A DNA stretch of 64,000 nt from Chaunax sp. Z400 (lineage: Eukaryota > Chordata > Actinopteri > Lophiiformes > Chaunacidae): positions 2,348,197 through 2,412,196 of the forward strand of contig CM075192.1 of NCBI GenBank assembly GCA_037577475.1, given 5' to 3'. Shown piece by piece: positions 43,461 through 55,463 of the stretch (the first letter of the stretch is position 1; each line of letters begins with the position of its first letter). The notes below the pieces were generated by a model, which was not told the DNA's origin, did not search any database, and worked only from the letters and a program-made list of their open reading frames with translations. Both the position numbers and the translations under genes were made by a program.

Positions 43461-44593
43461 TCTATTTCATTTAAATGAGATAAAATATACAAGAAGAGAT
43501 ATTCAAGATGACACCAACTGTACATGGGTCTGATGATGCAGAATAAAGATCTGTTGGGAAAGAAAGGCTGCTTCTATAAAAGGCAGATAGGAGCTTTATA
43601 TATGGAGAAATGGTACAGGTACTGAGAACATGTACTGAGAACACACTTTAAAAGGAACAAGAAACGAAGGCATTAAATATTTATTACACCAGTAAAGTCA
43701 TTAAAGGTCAATATGTTTGAAAATGTATTGCTTTTAGAAAAATGACAGCCAACACAAATATTTTTCATTCTTTTTTATATGTACAATAAATGTTTGCCTG
43801 TATAACTGTTGCCATGGATGAACTAATATGTGCACTGCATAATAATAATAATAATGGCTCTTAATGTAGCTGTAAAACACGGTTCTGCTTCAAAGAACTA
43901 GTTTGATATTTTCAGTAAACTAATGTCTATTTTAATATTTTATATCTCTAAGTCAACAGTAGTTCAACCTGTAGCCAATGAGCAGGTTCACTGCTGTGTG
44001 TTTAAATAATCCATTATAGTGGTGAATGTCCACAACTGTTGCATTTTCACTGCATTTAAATCTCCTAAACTCTCGCTGATTCCTACCATGGTGCTGCAGT
44101 AGGTAATCTGGAGTGACACTGAATGTTATAATAACAGCCCAGTAGAGCAGACAGTGTTAAACAGCTAACCTCCACTCAGGTGGTGACAGCAGAACTCCAT
44201 ACGGGTTCAGTACAAACGTAGCATCAGCAGCTAGCTCAAAATGCTGCCTCTAGCCCATCATCATGTATATTAAATATGTTCTCTCTCCGTGACAGAGGCA
44301 GCTAGCCATCTTAAAAGCAGTAAACGTCCAACATGAGCCGAATGAAGGCTACATAGAAAATCAGGAGGCATTTGAGATAAAAACAGTATGATGCTAATTA
44401 CTCTGATGGATCCAGTGCTGGCGAGTCATGGAGCTTAAGCTGCTGGCGAAGGACTGAATTATCTTTTATTGTTACATTTCTAATGTTCACACTTCTCTGA
44501 ACCACAATTAAGCTCACTTCGTTGAAAATCATCTTTGGCACCATCAAAAGCCAACTTTTGTGGATGAGAGAGCTAAGAGAGGAATTCTGGGAT
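43461..44593. other. No gene recognised
   Basis: AT-rich DNA with short ORFs. A stretch at 44160-44330 (GCAGCTAGCTCAAAATGCTGC and AGGCAGCTAGCCATCTT) has partly inverted, repeat-like phrases but no defined ends. Confidence 0.3.
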
Positions 44594-45270
44594 GAATAAA
44601 ACAACAGTTCACCCAAAAATGTGAATTCCATCATTACCTGCTCACCCTATGCTGATGGAAAGTCAGGTGAAGTTTCTTCTACCACAGTTCTTCTCCTAAA
44701 TGACTGAAGAAGATGGGGACTTGATTTGAAACATGAAAAAACTAAAACGCTATTAAAGGACTCCACACAGCTCAAAATAACGTCGTCACTGTAGCCTCTA
44801 CTCATCAGCACACACTCGTCTGAGACAAGAAGAATCTCTGCAGTACCAACACAAGAAAAAAAAAGTGAGGTCATATCCAGCAGAGGAGCGTGTTGCTGAA
44901 ACCTCAGCAGAGCTCTGTGTGTGATGAAGCCTATAGGCAGCAGGTAAACACTAAGGTACGCAGAGACTGAGACTGTTCTTGTTCATCTCATCTTCACACG
45001 TTCGTCATCGGGTGTGATATGTGCTAACGCTTTTAGCTCAGAACGTGGAATTTTCACCTTAAAGAGGGTGTAATTAACATATTTTCATGTCACTTTGGAA
45101 TCAATGTTTCATGTTTTAAAAATGTTCCCATCTTCTCCAGGTTCTCAGGAGAACACTGCTTCACTGTGAAGCTCCAGAGATGTTGGAGGACTCCGAAACT
45201 TTCCATCAGGAGGGGCTGAGTAGACAGTGATGGACTTTTCTGTGGGGTTTTGGGTTAATTGTTCCTTTAA
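44594..45270. mobile_element. MITE-like element with ACAGTTCACCCAAAAATG end
   Basis: Left end AAACAACAGTTCACCCAAAA and right end GTTTTGGGTTAATTGTTCC pair imperfectly when inverted. The GTTCACCCAAAAATG start is a common fish repeat phrase. No coding capacity. Confidence 0.45.
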
Positions 45271-45644
45271 CTTGTGGGACACAATAATTGAAGTTGATGA
45301 AACATAACTGGTTGTAAGGGAAAATATTTATGAATGCTGAATTTTAGTGCCATTCCTCGTGACAATGATATCCTGTATGAGGATGTTGGCCAGTGAGGGT
45401 CCTGTAGGTGTGAAGAGGTTTCTAAATGGAGACGGTTCAGTGAGCTGAGAGTGACACTGAGCACAACTTTGGTCCAGGTGGTGTTTGACAACAACTTATC
45501 TACTGAGCTCACCTGCGGCAGAGAGCCACCATTCTTTTCCTCCAGCAACATGAAATCAGCAACATTAAAAAGGGATTCATGTTTTTCTCTGACAAAATGC
45601 TGTGATTGGTCACCTCTGAAGCCCCTCCCCTCAGTCAGGATGGA

Positions 45645-46336
45645 TTATCTGGCTTCGTTGAGCTGCCTGGCCACCGTCAGGATCTCTTTGGCTCCTTTGC
45701 TCAGCAGTAAGTTGGCCAAGTCGACGCCCAGGTGCTCAGCCTTGTCCTGGGATTCACCTGAGATCTTGTTGGCTGTGATGCCCACTCTCTGGACGAGCTC
45801 GTCCACCTCCTCCAAACTCTGTCACACATCGTCAGAAAAAAAGTTCAGTCTGATGTATGACTGCAACACAAACATGGAAAACTTCAACAGACACGTTTCA
45901 CTCAGCTGTTACCTTGCGAGCAGCAGCGATGTTAGTCTGCATGGTTTCCTTCAGACTGTCTGATCCATCCAAGCTGTACACTGCACCTGTCAAGTAGAGC
46001 TGGAGAAACATCCCATAGTTTCAACCTTTAAAGACCAGTCCAGTTAGGGCGCAGACAGATAGTTTATTCTGATTATCACTAGAGACGTGTTTGTGTCGGC
46101 TTCAACCTGTTCTTACCTGAGAGTCCTTCACCTCAGAGTGGACAGCAACCGGGACACTGCAGCCCCCCTCCTGCAATGACATGAACTACACCAATGACAC
46201 GAACCACACCAACAAACAATGACACCAATGAAACCAATCTGTGTCATATATATATATACATATATATGTATATACATACATATATATGTATATACATGTA
46301 TATACACATATATATACATAAATATATATATACACG

Positions 46337-46384
<48 letters not shown>

Positions 46385-49300
46385 TATGTATGTGTGTGTG
46401 TGTGTGTGTACCAGGTGCCTGAGGAAGGCTCTCTCAGCGATGCAGCGCAGCAGAGTTTCAGGATGATGGAGGACAGACACCATCTCCAGGATGTCTGTGT
46501 CTCTGGCTCGAACCTCCACAGCTAGTGCCCCCTAACACACACACACTGTTTACTGAACAGCTCTGAACACACACATGCAGATTAGTTGTACTGGCTTCCA
46601 TGGTTTGGTTCTTACCTGTCCAACAGCATACATGCAGTCTTCAGGGCCCAGGATCTATGGAAACATGACAGGTTCGACTCTAAGAGGAGACGGAGGCTTA
46701 ACAGGATGACTTCTGACATTCATCAACTGTACCTGGCTGATCCGATTCTCCCAGCCCATTCTCCTGAGGCCGGCAGCAGCCAGGATGATGGCAGCGAAGT
46801 CCTCCTTCTCGTCCAGCTTCTTCAAACGTGTGTTCAGGTTCCCCCGCTAGAGATGACAGCTTAGGAAAACACAAAGCTCCATTCTGGCAGGCTGGAACCT
46901 CCCAGAGACAGTACGTGATGTTACAGTTGAAGACATCACGTTCTGAACACGCTCTAAAAGGATACAATATCTTTGAAATCCAGGTGGGGGAATCTCTTCT
47001 TCAGCTGAGCAGCACGGCGCAGTGAACTGGTGCCGATCACGCTACACAAACACATGGCGTTCACTTATCCATATTTAATACAAGCAGAAACAACCAGACT
47101 GTTTGACTGTACCTGTTTTCTGGGAGAATCTCAAGAGTTTTCCCCACATTTTTTGGGTGTAGGACCACTGCATCATGGGGGTTTTCTCTCCTGAAAGCAG
47201 CAGGACACAAAGGACACAGCTGGTCACATGACCCCCACAATAAGATCACACAACTAATCAAGTTACATGTTCTAACTCCCGATTCTATAATAACAACAAC
47301 AACAACATAGCGCAAAATCAACTAAAAAGCATGCTACACCCCAATAATAAAGAACTAAAGCGTGATATGATAAAATACAAATAGAGAGTTTTAAGCTTTG
47401 AGCAGTGATGAACCAGCTCTACATTCTGGAGCCATCCCTCTATATTAAAGGTGATCATCACTTCAGCCAAGCACTGAGCCAGTGAAACCCAACATGTGGA
47501 GGCTGCTACACTCAGAGAATCTGAAGTTACAGTCTGTAACTAACATTTTGTTTAGGCTTCAGCCTCTTTGACTGATCCGAGTCTGTCTGGCACCACAGCT
47601 GCACAAAGACTGGTCATGACTGGAATCATAAACATGCCCTGATGTACAAGAGAATATCCTCTTCTATCTTCTGAAGGATGGAGGTGAGGATGGATTCACA
47701 TGACACTGCATCAGTCCGGTGAGGAGCAGAGGAACATCTCTGCCAACAGGTAGGGGACAGGTAGAGAATGCAATCTGTGCAGTATGGGACACAGGAGCTG
47801 ATTGTGCCATCTCAACACAATTTAAACTCAAGGTGAGTGTGGGTGGAGCAACACATTCAGTGTTCATGTGTGAGGTATAAACCCACACAGATGGCCAAGC
47901 CTATATGTGACAGATGCTACAATGATCTGACCAGAGAACAGGTTGTCGTGAGCTCCAGTACCGACCAATAGAAACGGTTCTCCTCCAGTCTGCTGTTGAG
48001 TGTCAGAAACTAAGGCTCCTCCTCCCTTCATGTCCCCTAAATACTTTATCAACTGGTAGATGAATATTAGTACAAAGAAGACAAAATAGTTGAAAAGCAT
48101 TTCATTTTTTTAATGTTCAGAGTTTTTACCAAACATATATCTTAAAGTCTTAATGTATCCACTGTCTGTCCACCCTCCTTCACTGACTTCTCCTGCCTCT
48201 CTCTGAGGTCTCTCTGCACTGTGGGACTAAAACCCTCACATCCTCAGGAGGATGTGAGGATACGTCAAATAATTACACAATAGAATACATGATGAAACGA
48301 TACGTTTTCCAACTGTTAGATGAGAGATATCATCATGGCCCACAGCATGTGGACTTTACACCGACATACTGTACTCCACCGGTGTGAGTTAACTCACTTC
48401 AGCACAGCACCGACGGTGAATCCTGGAGGCAGAATGGTGGGAAGGTCTTTGAGTGAGTGAACAACCAGGTCAACCCTGTGGGACACACAGGAACACAGTC
48501 ACATTCACACTGATCCATTATGTCTCATAATGCTGCCATTCAATGGTGTGTGTGTTCCTCAGGGGGCCAGAACCACCAGCTACATCTGAGACGGTGGAGG
48601 AAAGCAGAGGCTAAAATGTCCTGGTGAACCACAGTAACTTGACTCACTATATATTATATTACTAATATTACAAGTGAAATCTGAAAAGCAAAAGTCTTTC
48701 AAAGTGGACATCTGTCAGTGTAAGCAGCGGTGTCAAGTCAGCGGTGTCAAGTCTGAGTAGCACTGTGACACTCACTCATTCCTCTCCAGAGCATTCTCCA
48801 ACTCTTTAGTGAACAAGCTCTTCTCTCCAATCTGTATCCAGAGACAGACAATGATCAGTCATAATAACTAATAAAAACAATCACAGAAAATAAAAGATGA
48901 CATCACATCACATAAACACAACAAAACCAAAGGGAATAGGAAAAATAAAAGACGGCATCCGACACGGCAACTAAAAGCAATAAAACAACAGAATAAAAGG
49001 ATAAATCTGGGAGTTATGTTTGATCAGGATATGTCCTTTAATTCCCATATAAAACACATTTCTAGGACTGCCTTCTTTCACTTGTTAATATATCAAAAAT
49101 CATTCTGTCTCAAAAAGATGCAGAAAAATTAATCCATGTATTTGTTTCTTCCAGGCTGGATTATTGTGATTCCCTGTTATCAGGCTGTCCCAACAAGTCT
49201 CTAAAGACTCTCCAGCTGATCCAGAATGCTGCTGCACGTGTCCTGACCAGAACTAGTATCAGAGATCATATCTCTCCTGTATTAGCCTCTCTGCATTGGC

Positions 49301-52300
49301 TCCCTGTAAAATCCAGAATAGAATTTAAAATCCGTCTCCTCACATACAAAGCCCTTAATGGTCAGGCACCAACATACCTTCAGGAGCTCGTTGTACCCTA
49401 CTACCCATCTAGAACATTACGCTCCCTGGATGCAGGGTTACTTGTGATCCCTAGAGTCTCCAAAAGTAGAATGGGAGCCAGAGCCTTCAGTTATCAGGCT
49501 CCTCTCCTGTGGAACCATCTTCCAGTCTGGGTCCAGGAGGCTTAAAACTTTCCTTTTTGATAAAGCTTAGAACTAAGGCTGGCTTAGGCTAGTCTTTAGC
49601 TATGCTGCTATAGGCCTAGACTGCTGGGGGACTTCCCATGATGCACTGAGCTCCTCTCTCTTCTTCTTTACACACTCATGTCTCATTAATTCATGTTACT
49701 AACTTGACTTCTTCTCCAGAGTCTTTGTGTTTTCTCATCCTGCAGGTCACCATGGACCAATCTACTGCTGGGACCATGGAGATACCCTCTGACATCATCA
49801 TCATCATCATTATTAACATTATTATCAGTGTTGTTATTGTAGTAGTTATTATAAATACTACAAACTATAATCTCTCTATTATAACACCTGTTATTGTTAT
49901 TGTGGTTGAACATGTCTGTTTCCCTGTCCCCCACTCTCTCCCTCTCCCTACACCTCTCTCCCTATCTCTCTCACCACAATCAGTCAAAGCAGAGGCTCCG
50001 CCCACCTTGAGTCTTGGATCTGCTCCAGGTTTCTTCCTGTTAAAGTCAGCTTTTCTCTCCACTGTCTCCATGTTCTTCTCATGGAGGATTGTTGGGTCTC
50101 TGTCTAGACCTGCTCTTTTTGTCTTGATATAACTTTTGTGGTGATTAGGCGCTATATAAATGAATTGAATTGAAATTGAATTGAATAAAAAAGAATAAAG
50201 CCTCATAAAAGCAAGTCTGTAAAAGGTGTTTTAAGAGAAATGACTGATTCTGTGAGCCTCACCTCCTCTGGGAGCTCCCTCCTGTTAAACACAATGTTTT
50301 TATCACTTCAACAATTTTATTCAGGCGGCTGCTCAAACAACCTGTCACCACCATGAGCACAACATGGTGACCAAGAGCAAAGTGCACATGTGTACCGCAG
50401 GTCAAAGGGGAAACTCTTTTACCGTACTGTATAGGGGAAAAACACATCTGAGCCTGGAGTCTGGAGGAGCCAGAAGGTCACCAGCTGGCTCATAAGGGGT
50501 TACCATCAGTGATATTCTCATACATGGTTAATTAACATTTTTCAACTCATTATTCATACAATAATCCTACACTGAGTACTGAGTATGAAACACAGCAGCA
50601 GGAAGGATGTACTGTAATGTCCTGACAGTTACTTAAACACCAAACACATATATAAATACCAAGGTTGGATTTATTAATTATTATTGGGTTTTCTGTAAAC
50701 TGCAGATGTTCGTAGATGTGAACAGAACTCTTAATAATGTAGCCTTCAATTTGTTGCCTCACCTTTGATAAAGCTGTGTCAAGGATTTTGTCTCCTGTGG
50801 TTGACATGGCAACTGAAAGACAGGAGATGCAGAGATTGAGTAATATTAGATTATTAGATTAAGTTTCCACCAAGCTTTTGATTTGTTAAAATCTAGGCTA
50901 AAATACTATATTAACAATAATACTTTTTAGTGGTGTTATTCCTGCAGCTGGTGTGTTCAGCTTCCACATTCAGTATCCACTACTTCTGTGATGGTCTGTT
51001 ATAAATCTGAACTCACAACATTGTCTGACGGTGACTTTGCTAGCATGTACCATCATTAGAAATGTCTGAGGTGTAACCTTCTAACCAACAGCTGAATGTT
51101 TGTGTAGATTCTCAGTCATCCAGGTCATGGTAATCCTTGAAGGTTGATTCAGACCTGAACAGGTGGGGGTTTACACCATCACCTGTCACCTACATACAAT
51201 GGAGTCCTGACTTCTCTTCCACGCTGGTTTCACCATCGTTATGCTATCGACCCACATAATGGCTCAATATGCATACGAGAGACAGCTGGTCCCAGCAGCC
51301 CCAACAACCCACAATAGGACTGGGAAGGACCAGGAAGACAAGGAAAGGGAACAGGTTATTTAACGACTCTCACAGAGGATAAATATCCTGACCCCGTACC
51401 AACAGTTTAGAACTGATGAAGCCTCTCTGATGAGAGGTGAAACGTCTTCAAGCTAAGAAAAGAAGTCCAGTTGCTTCTGAATCAACCTTCAAGGATCGAT
51501 AGTTGAATAATTTCTCTTTGGACATTATTAGTACAGTGTTGTCTGTGACAGATAATATAACCTAATATGAACTGTTACCAGAATGATTGGCTGCTTGAAG
51601 CCAAACAGTGATGGTTGTGATTGATGGATACAAGGTAAAAAGTACACAACTGCTACATTACATTCTGTTCATTTATACAGGCACTATGTTCAAAGAAACA
51701 TTATGTGGTTGCCTTAATTAGCATACTGTAAGTGCAACAATTTCTGACTTAATATTACATTTTCGATGATGAAGCACTGACTGTATTTATAGCTGAAAGA
51801 ATAATAGGATTATCATTTGTTCAACCCACGTGCACCAATTCTGAAACAGATATTAGGTGGGTAGAAATCACACACAGAAGCCTCTACAGGATCCTCTGAA
51901 TGAGGGCTGGGGTGGTCCTCACCTATTTCCAGGTGGACGTCCGGGTACAGTTCTTTAAGCTTGACCGCCACACTGTCAGTCTGGATGAGAGCCAACTGGG
52001 ACAGAAGAACACAGCAATGCTTGACTTCAGCTGAACTGTACAGATGGACTGTTAGACAGACAGCCTCCATAGAGCATCAGATCAGTATGATAATCACTGG
52101 CATCTGGAGGAGGAACAGTTAAACGCCCTCGTTGAGCTACAACTATGTTATCTCTGCTAGAGGAGCTGCAGATGTCTCACCATTCTCTATCTAAACCATC
52201 ACAGAGGAACAAAGCGTCAGATTATTCACTGAAGGATCCGCACAGTAAGACTCCATTAGCTTTGTGTTAACATTTAAATCAGAGATGAAACCTGAAACAA

Positions 52301-52539
52301 ACATTTCAATCAGCAGACATTCAACAAGCACAGTTAAAGTCCTGATAAATCCTGTAGTACTGTACCTGACTCTTACGGGTCCCAATCCTGATGACACGGC
52401 TAACCTTTCCATTACCATCCTGCCAAGAAAAAAGAGGATTTAAACTGACTGAACACAAAAGCAGCCCCCTCTGTACTTCATACATGTCCTGAATGCTTTC
52501 TCTCCTCACCCTCATGTGTTTGTAAGGTCCTTCTTCCAT
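45645..52539 (-). CDS. hmbs: Hydroxymethylbilane synthase (porphobilinogen deaminase), complete
   Basis: Fourteen coding exons on the minus strand, all GT-AG and in phase: 52539-52510, 52419-52366, 51995-51923, 50812-50763, 48831-48776, 48475-48398, 47190-47113, 47041-46966, 46846-46733, 46654-46616, 46531-46412, 46170-46117, 45999-45913, 45818-45645 (stop TAA). They give 360 residues, against about 361 in human. The cytosolic enzyme joins four porphobilinogen units into hydroxymethylbilane, step three of haem synthesis. Key features by residue: RIGTRKSQ (about 20-28), catalytic Asp98 in SLKDLP, the substrate-binding SSLRR (145-149), RGNLNTR, and Cys260 in EGGCSVPVAV that holds the dipyrromethane cofactor. 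The tail ANLLLSKGAKEIL is conserved. The first exon's frame is open back to an ATG at 52737, so the start is uncertain. The whole gene looks functional. Confidence 0.93.
46228..46411. repeat. TATATACA/TGTG microsatellite filling an hmbs intron
   Basis: Alternating TA, TACA and GT runs fill most of the 241-bp intron 46171-46411 between the exons for LLRCIAERAFLRHL and EGGCSVPV. The GT run touches the splice donor: the minus strand reads CACCTG|GTACACACACACAC. Confidence 0.95.
47191..48397. other. hmbs intron without recognised element
   Basis: 1.2 kb intron between the exons ending in GAVLK and starting with RENPHD. An AAC run at 47287-47307; otherwise nothing identified. Confidence 0.4.
48995..50195 (+). 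mobile_element. L2-type LINE 3' fragment in hmbs intron
   Basis: The + strand encodes, in broken frames, the C-terminal block of L2/CR1 elements: NLGVMFDQDMSFNSHIKHIS, TAFFHLL, a RLDYCDSLLSG-like segment (49152-49185), LQLIQNAAARVLTRT (49210-49254) and LHWLPVKSRI. A 3' UTR follows with ATC-rich microsatellites at 49790-49870 and an end GGCGCTATATAAATGAATTG with TTGAA repeats at 50150-50190, as in L2-type tails. 5'-truncated. Confidence 0.85.
51133..51496. mobile_element. 364-bp element with perfect 20-bp inverted ends and hammerhead-like core
   Basis: ATCCTTGAAGGTTGATTCAG at 51133-51152 and its exact reverse complement at 51477-51496. Between them, near the right end, GAAGCCTCTCTGATGAGAGG TGAAACGTCTTC (51419-51449) combines CTGATGAG and GAAAC-GTC, the invariant blocks of hammerhead ribozymes, with complementary GAAG/CTTC and CCTCT/AGAGG. 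Lies in an hmbs intron (50813-51922). Family not assigned; Penelope-like elements are one class known to carry such motifs. Confidence 0.5.
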
Positions 52540-52739
52540 AACTGTCTGTCTGCTCTGAGAGTCGACACTGTGGAGGCCTTTGTGTGGCTGGGGCTGCCTG
52601 CTGTATCTTGGTGAGGAGCTGTGCTGAGGTCCTATAGCCTCTGAATGATGAACAGTGGTCTTTATTACAGACACTGCCCTCTCCTCTTTAGGACCTCCAC
52701 CCAACATATCTCTGGTTCCTAAAGATAAGTGTACCAATT

Positions 52740-53846
52740 CACTGAGTTCGTTATAAAAGGCAGGGTGGGGCAGCTAAGCTGGGTCTGGTGTATGAAGTGG
52801 GGTTTTTGATATGTAAACCGCTGTGTGGCTGCAAATGTTCCTCCTCTGAAACTCTATTTCTAAATGACTGAACAGGCACCAAATGTAGGCTGTCTGTCTA
52901 AAACTAAGACAGAACAATACATGCAAAATCAGCATTTAAGTCATATTTGCTGTTTCTGTGAGGGACATATATAAAAGGAAGGAATTAGACATGCTTTAAA
53001 GTGTATAAACTCTGACCTGTATTATTTAGCCTTGGGCCTGGTAATGGTTTCACACTGCAAATAGTCGTTATACTTCCTAACTGGGTCACTCAAAACTGTA
53101 CAGCACAGTCAGACTGTAAGCCTATTCATTCTGATATATTTGATATTTTAATGTCAAAAAAAAAATTTTTACAATCCCAGAACTTCTGGGTCTGATCTAG
53201 ATGGTTCTGAGCTACTGGAGCCCACTTTTCTGGTGCTTTTAGGTCAGCAGTGGTGAACATGTTGGAGTTGGGGCCTGGAGCCCTGATGGAAATTTAGGCC
53301 TCAACTGAAAAACCTTTACTCATTCAGGAGGCTGAATCATTGACTCAGTAGAGCCTCAGTAAAAGTTCTATTTTGTGTTGAATGTGAAAGGAACTTAGTA
53401 TTTGTTGTATTGATCTATTCAGACTGCTCTTGTTTGATTATTGCAAACAGATTATAAATACTTTATTCTACCAATAAACCTAACATGATGGGGTTGAATA
53501 ATTTTGCTTCTTACTGTGGCTCATTATAACTTTTTTCTTTCTATCAGCACTATAAAAGCTGCAATTAAAAATCAATTAATTTAATGTTCTTCTGCATCAG
53601 GTTATTACATCATGACTCAGGATGATTTTGCAGATCAGTAGTTGACTCTCAGGTATATAGTACAAACAAACTTTATCTATTATCTGTTTCGTGGACAGAT
53701 ACGTTACAGGTAAATTAGACAACTATAAAGCACACTTTGGCCGGCGCAAGTAAAACAGAAACAATTTGGATTTCTGAACTTCAGATGAGAACCAAGGGCC
53801 TCACAGTTCTGACTGAAGGAAGTAACTGAGGCTAGTGCCTACCAGC
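52740..53846. other. Intergenic region upstream of hmbs and lrrc47 pseudogene
   Basis: No CpG-rich promoter block, TATA box or repeat family recognised. Presumably holds the hmbs promoter close to 52740. Confidence 0.35.
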
Positions 53847-55463
53847 ATGGGGAAATGGCCAGAAATAGAAATAGCGGCGGCAGGGAAACAACGTGAACTG
53901 GTTTTACAGGGTCCATCTATCGACAAGAGAATTTCATCTGATGGGGGTCTCACCTCTGTCATCTATTATCTCACACTGCTGAATTATCTGGAGGTTAACC
54001 AGTGCCCGAGTTTGACAGAGATCCACGAGGACATCCAACATCTGACAAACCTCCAAAGCCTCATCTTGTGCAGGAACAAGCTAGCCTTCATCCCGAATGT
54101 GGTCAATAAACTCAAGTCCCTGAAGGTATTGGACCTTTCAGTGAACAACCTTAGCGTTTTACCAGAAGGAATCACTCAGTTGATGGAGCTAAAAACTCTC
54201 AATGTGAGCTGTAACAGCCTGGAGGTCCTGCCAGAGGGAATGAGCCAGTGCACCAAACTCTCCACCATCAACATCTCCAAGAACCGCATCGCTGGTTTCC
54301 CAGATGATTTCTACTCTGAGCGACTGGATCTCCTCAGCACCCTGGTCGATTCAGACAACTCAATTGACCAGCTGAGTGGAGATATTCACAAGCTAGCAGC
54401 TCTAAAGGTGCTGGATCTCTCTAACAAGCTGAGCGAGATCACTTTTGATCTTAGCGACTGCACCAAACTAAAGGAGATCAACTTTAAAGGCAACAAGCTG
54501 AACGACAAACATCTGGAGAAGATGGTCAACGGTTGCCAGACCAAATCCATCCTGGATTACCTCAGAGGAAAAAGGGAGACAGTTGGAGGATGGAGGTGAA
54601 GCAGATGGAGGTCGCAAAACAGACAGGGGGAAGAGGCAACAGAGGAAGAAGAAAGCCTCCTTCTCCTTCTGAACAGGATGAGGTGGAGGAGCTTAACAAG
54701 ATGGTTGTGAGGGTTCTCCATGTTTCGGACACTCCTACAGCACACAGTTAAAGTGAGTGCAGAAGTGAAAGATGTTCGACCATATTTGGTATGCTGTGTG
54801 GTCAGAGGGATGAACCTAAAGCCCGGGGAATGCTCTGAAACGGTTCCTGTTGGCTCAGACAAAGCTTCATGATGCCTTGTGTGTTAAAAGGACGACTGCA
54901 ACCATTGCAAGTCATGACATGCAGCTTGTCAAAGCTCCGCTGAAGATTGTGCCGCTGGGTCGGAAGGAGATGACAGCTGTCGAGCTGACCAGGCACCTGA
55001 CGAGCTGAGGAAGCAGAAGAAAAGGCAGAACGTTGCAGGCCTTCACAAATACCTGCATATTCTGCAAGGAAAAGAGTTCTATCCCTGCCTAGTGGATGCA
55101 GAGGGAAATGTGATCTCATTCCCACCTATTACCAACCTTGAGAAAACCAAGCTAAAGAAGACAACCAAAAAGCTGTTATTGGAGGTGACGAGTGCAATCA
55201 GCCTGCAGACCTGTAAACATGTTATGGATGCTTTGATTGTTAAAATGGCAGAGTTGGATAAGTTCACAGCAGAGCATCAGGAGGAGGCGGGCTCAGACGG
55301 TGAAGGGGATGGCCCGCAAGAGCTGGCCCCCAGCTGTGAGACCTACAACGACCTTATCATCCAGCAGGTCAGAACAGTGGGCCAGGACGGGAACCTGAAG
55401 GTTGTCTATCTATCGAAGACCGACCTCTCCAAAGCCGTCAGCAACTTGGCCCTTTTTTGCTAA
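53847..55463 (+). pseudogene. lrrc47: lrrc47 processed pseudogene
   Basis: A continuous, intronless copy of the leucine-rich-repeat protein LRRC47, which also carries a B3/B4 tRNA-synthetase-type domain. Frame 1 (53847-54599) encodes MGKWPEIEIAAAGKQREL, the LRR array (LKVLDLSVNNLSVLPEG, LSTINISKNRIAGFP, LKEINFKGNKLNDKHLEKMV) and SILDYLRG. A frameshift near 54560 moves to a basic linker and VEELNKMVVRVLHVSDTP. Another near 54740 leads to VSAEVKDVRPY. Then a short deletion near 54945 and a TGA at about 55004. The last open part (55092-55463) encodes DAEGNVISFPPITNLEKTK to DLSKAVSNLALFC. No exon boundary is visible although the parent gene is multi-exon in vertebrates. No clear A-tail found downstream. 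The LRR third is still intact. Confidence 0.85.

Noticed and set aside
46128..46519. Tyr/Ile-rich ORFs on both strands
   Set aside because: Artefact of the TATATACA microsatellite in the hmbs intron; only 46412-46531 and 46117-46170 on the minus strand are coding.
53847..54599. Intact single-exon LRR gene
   Set aside because: Homology to lrrc47 continues for another 860 bp in broken frames, so this is the open part of a pseudogene.
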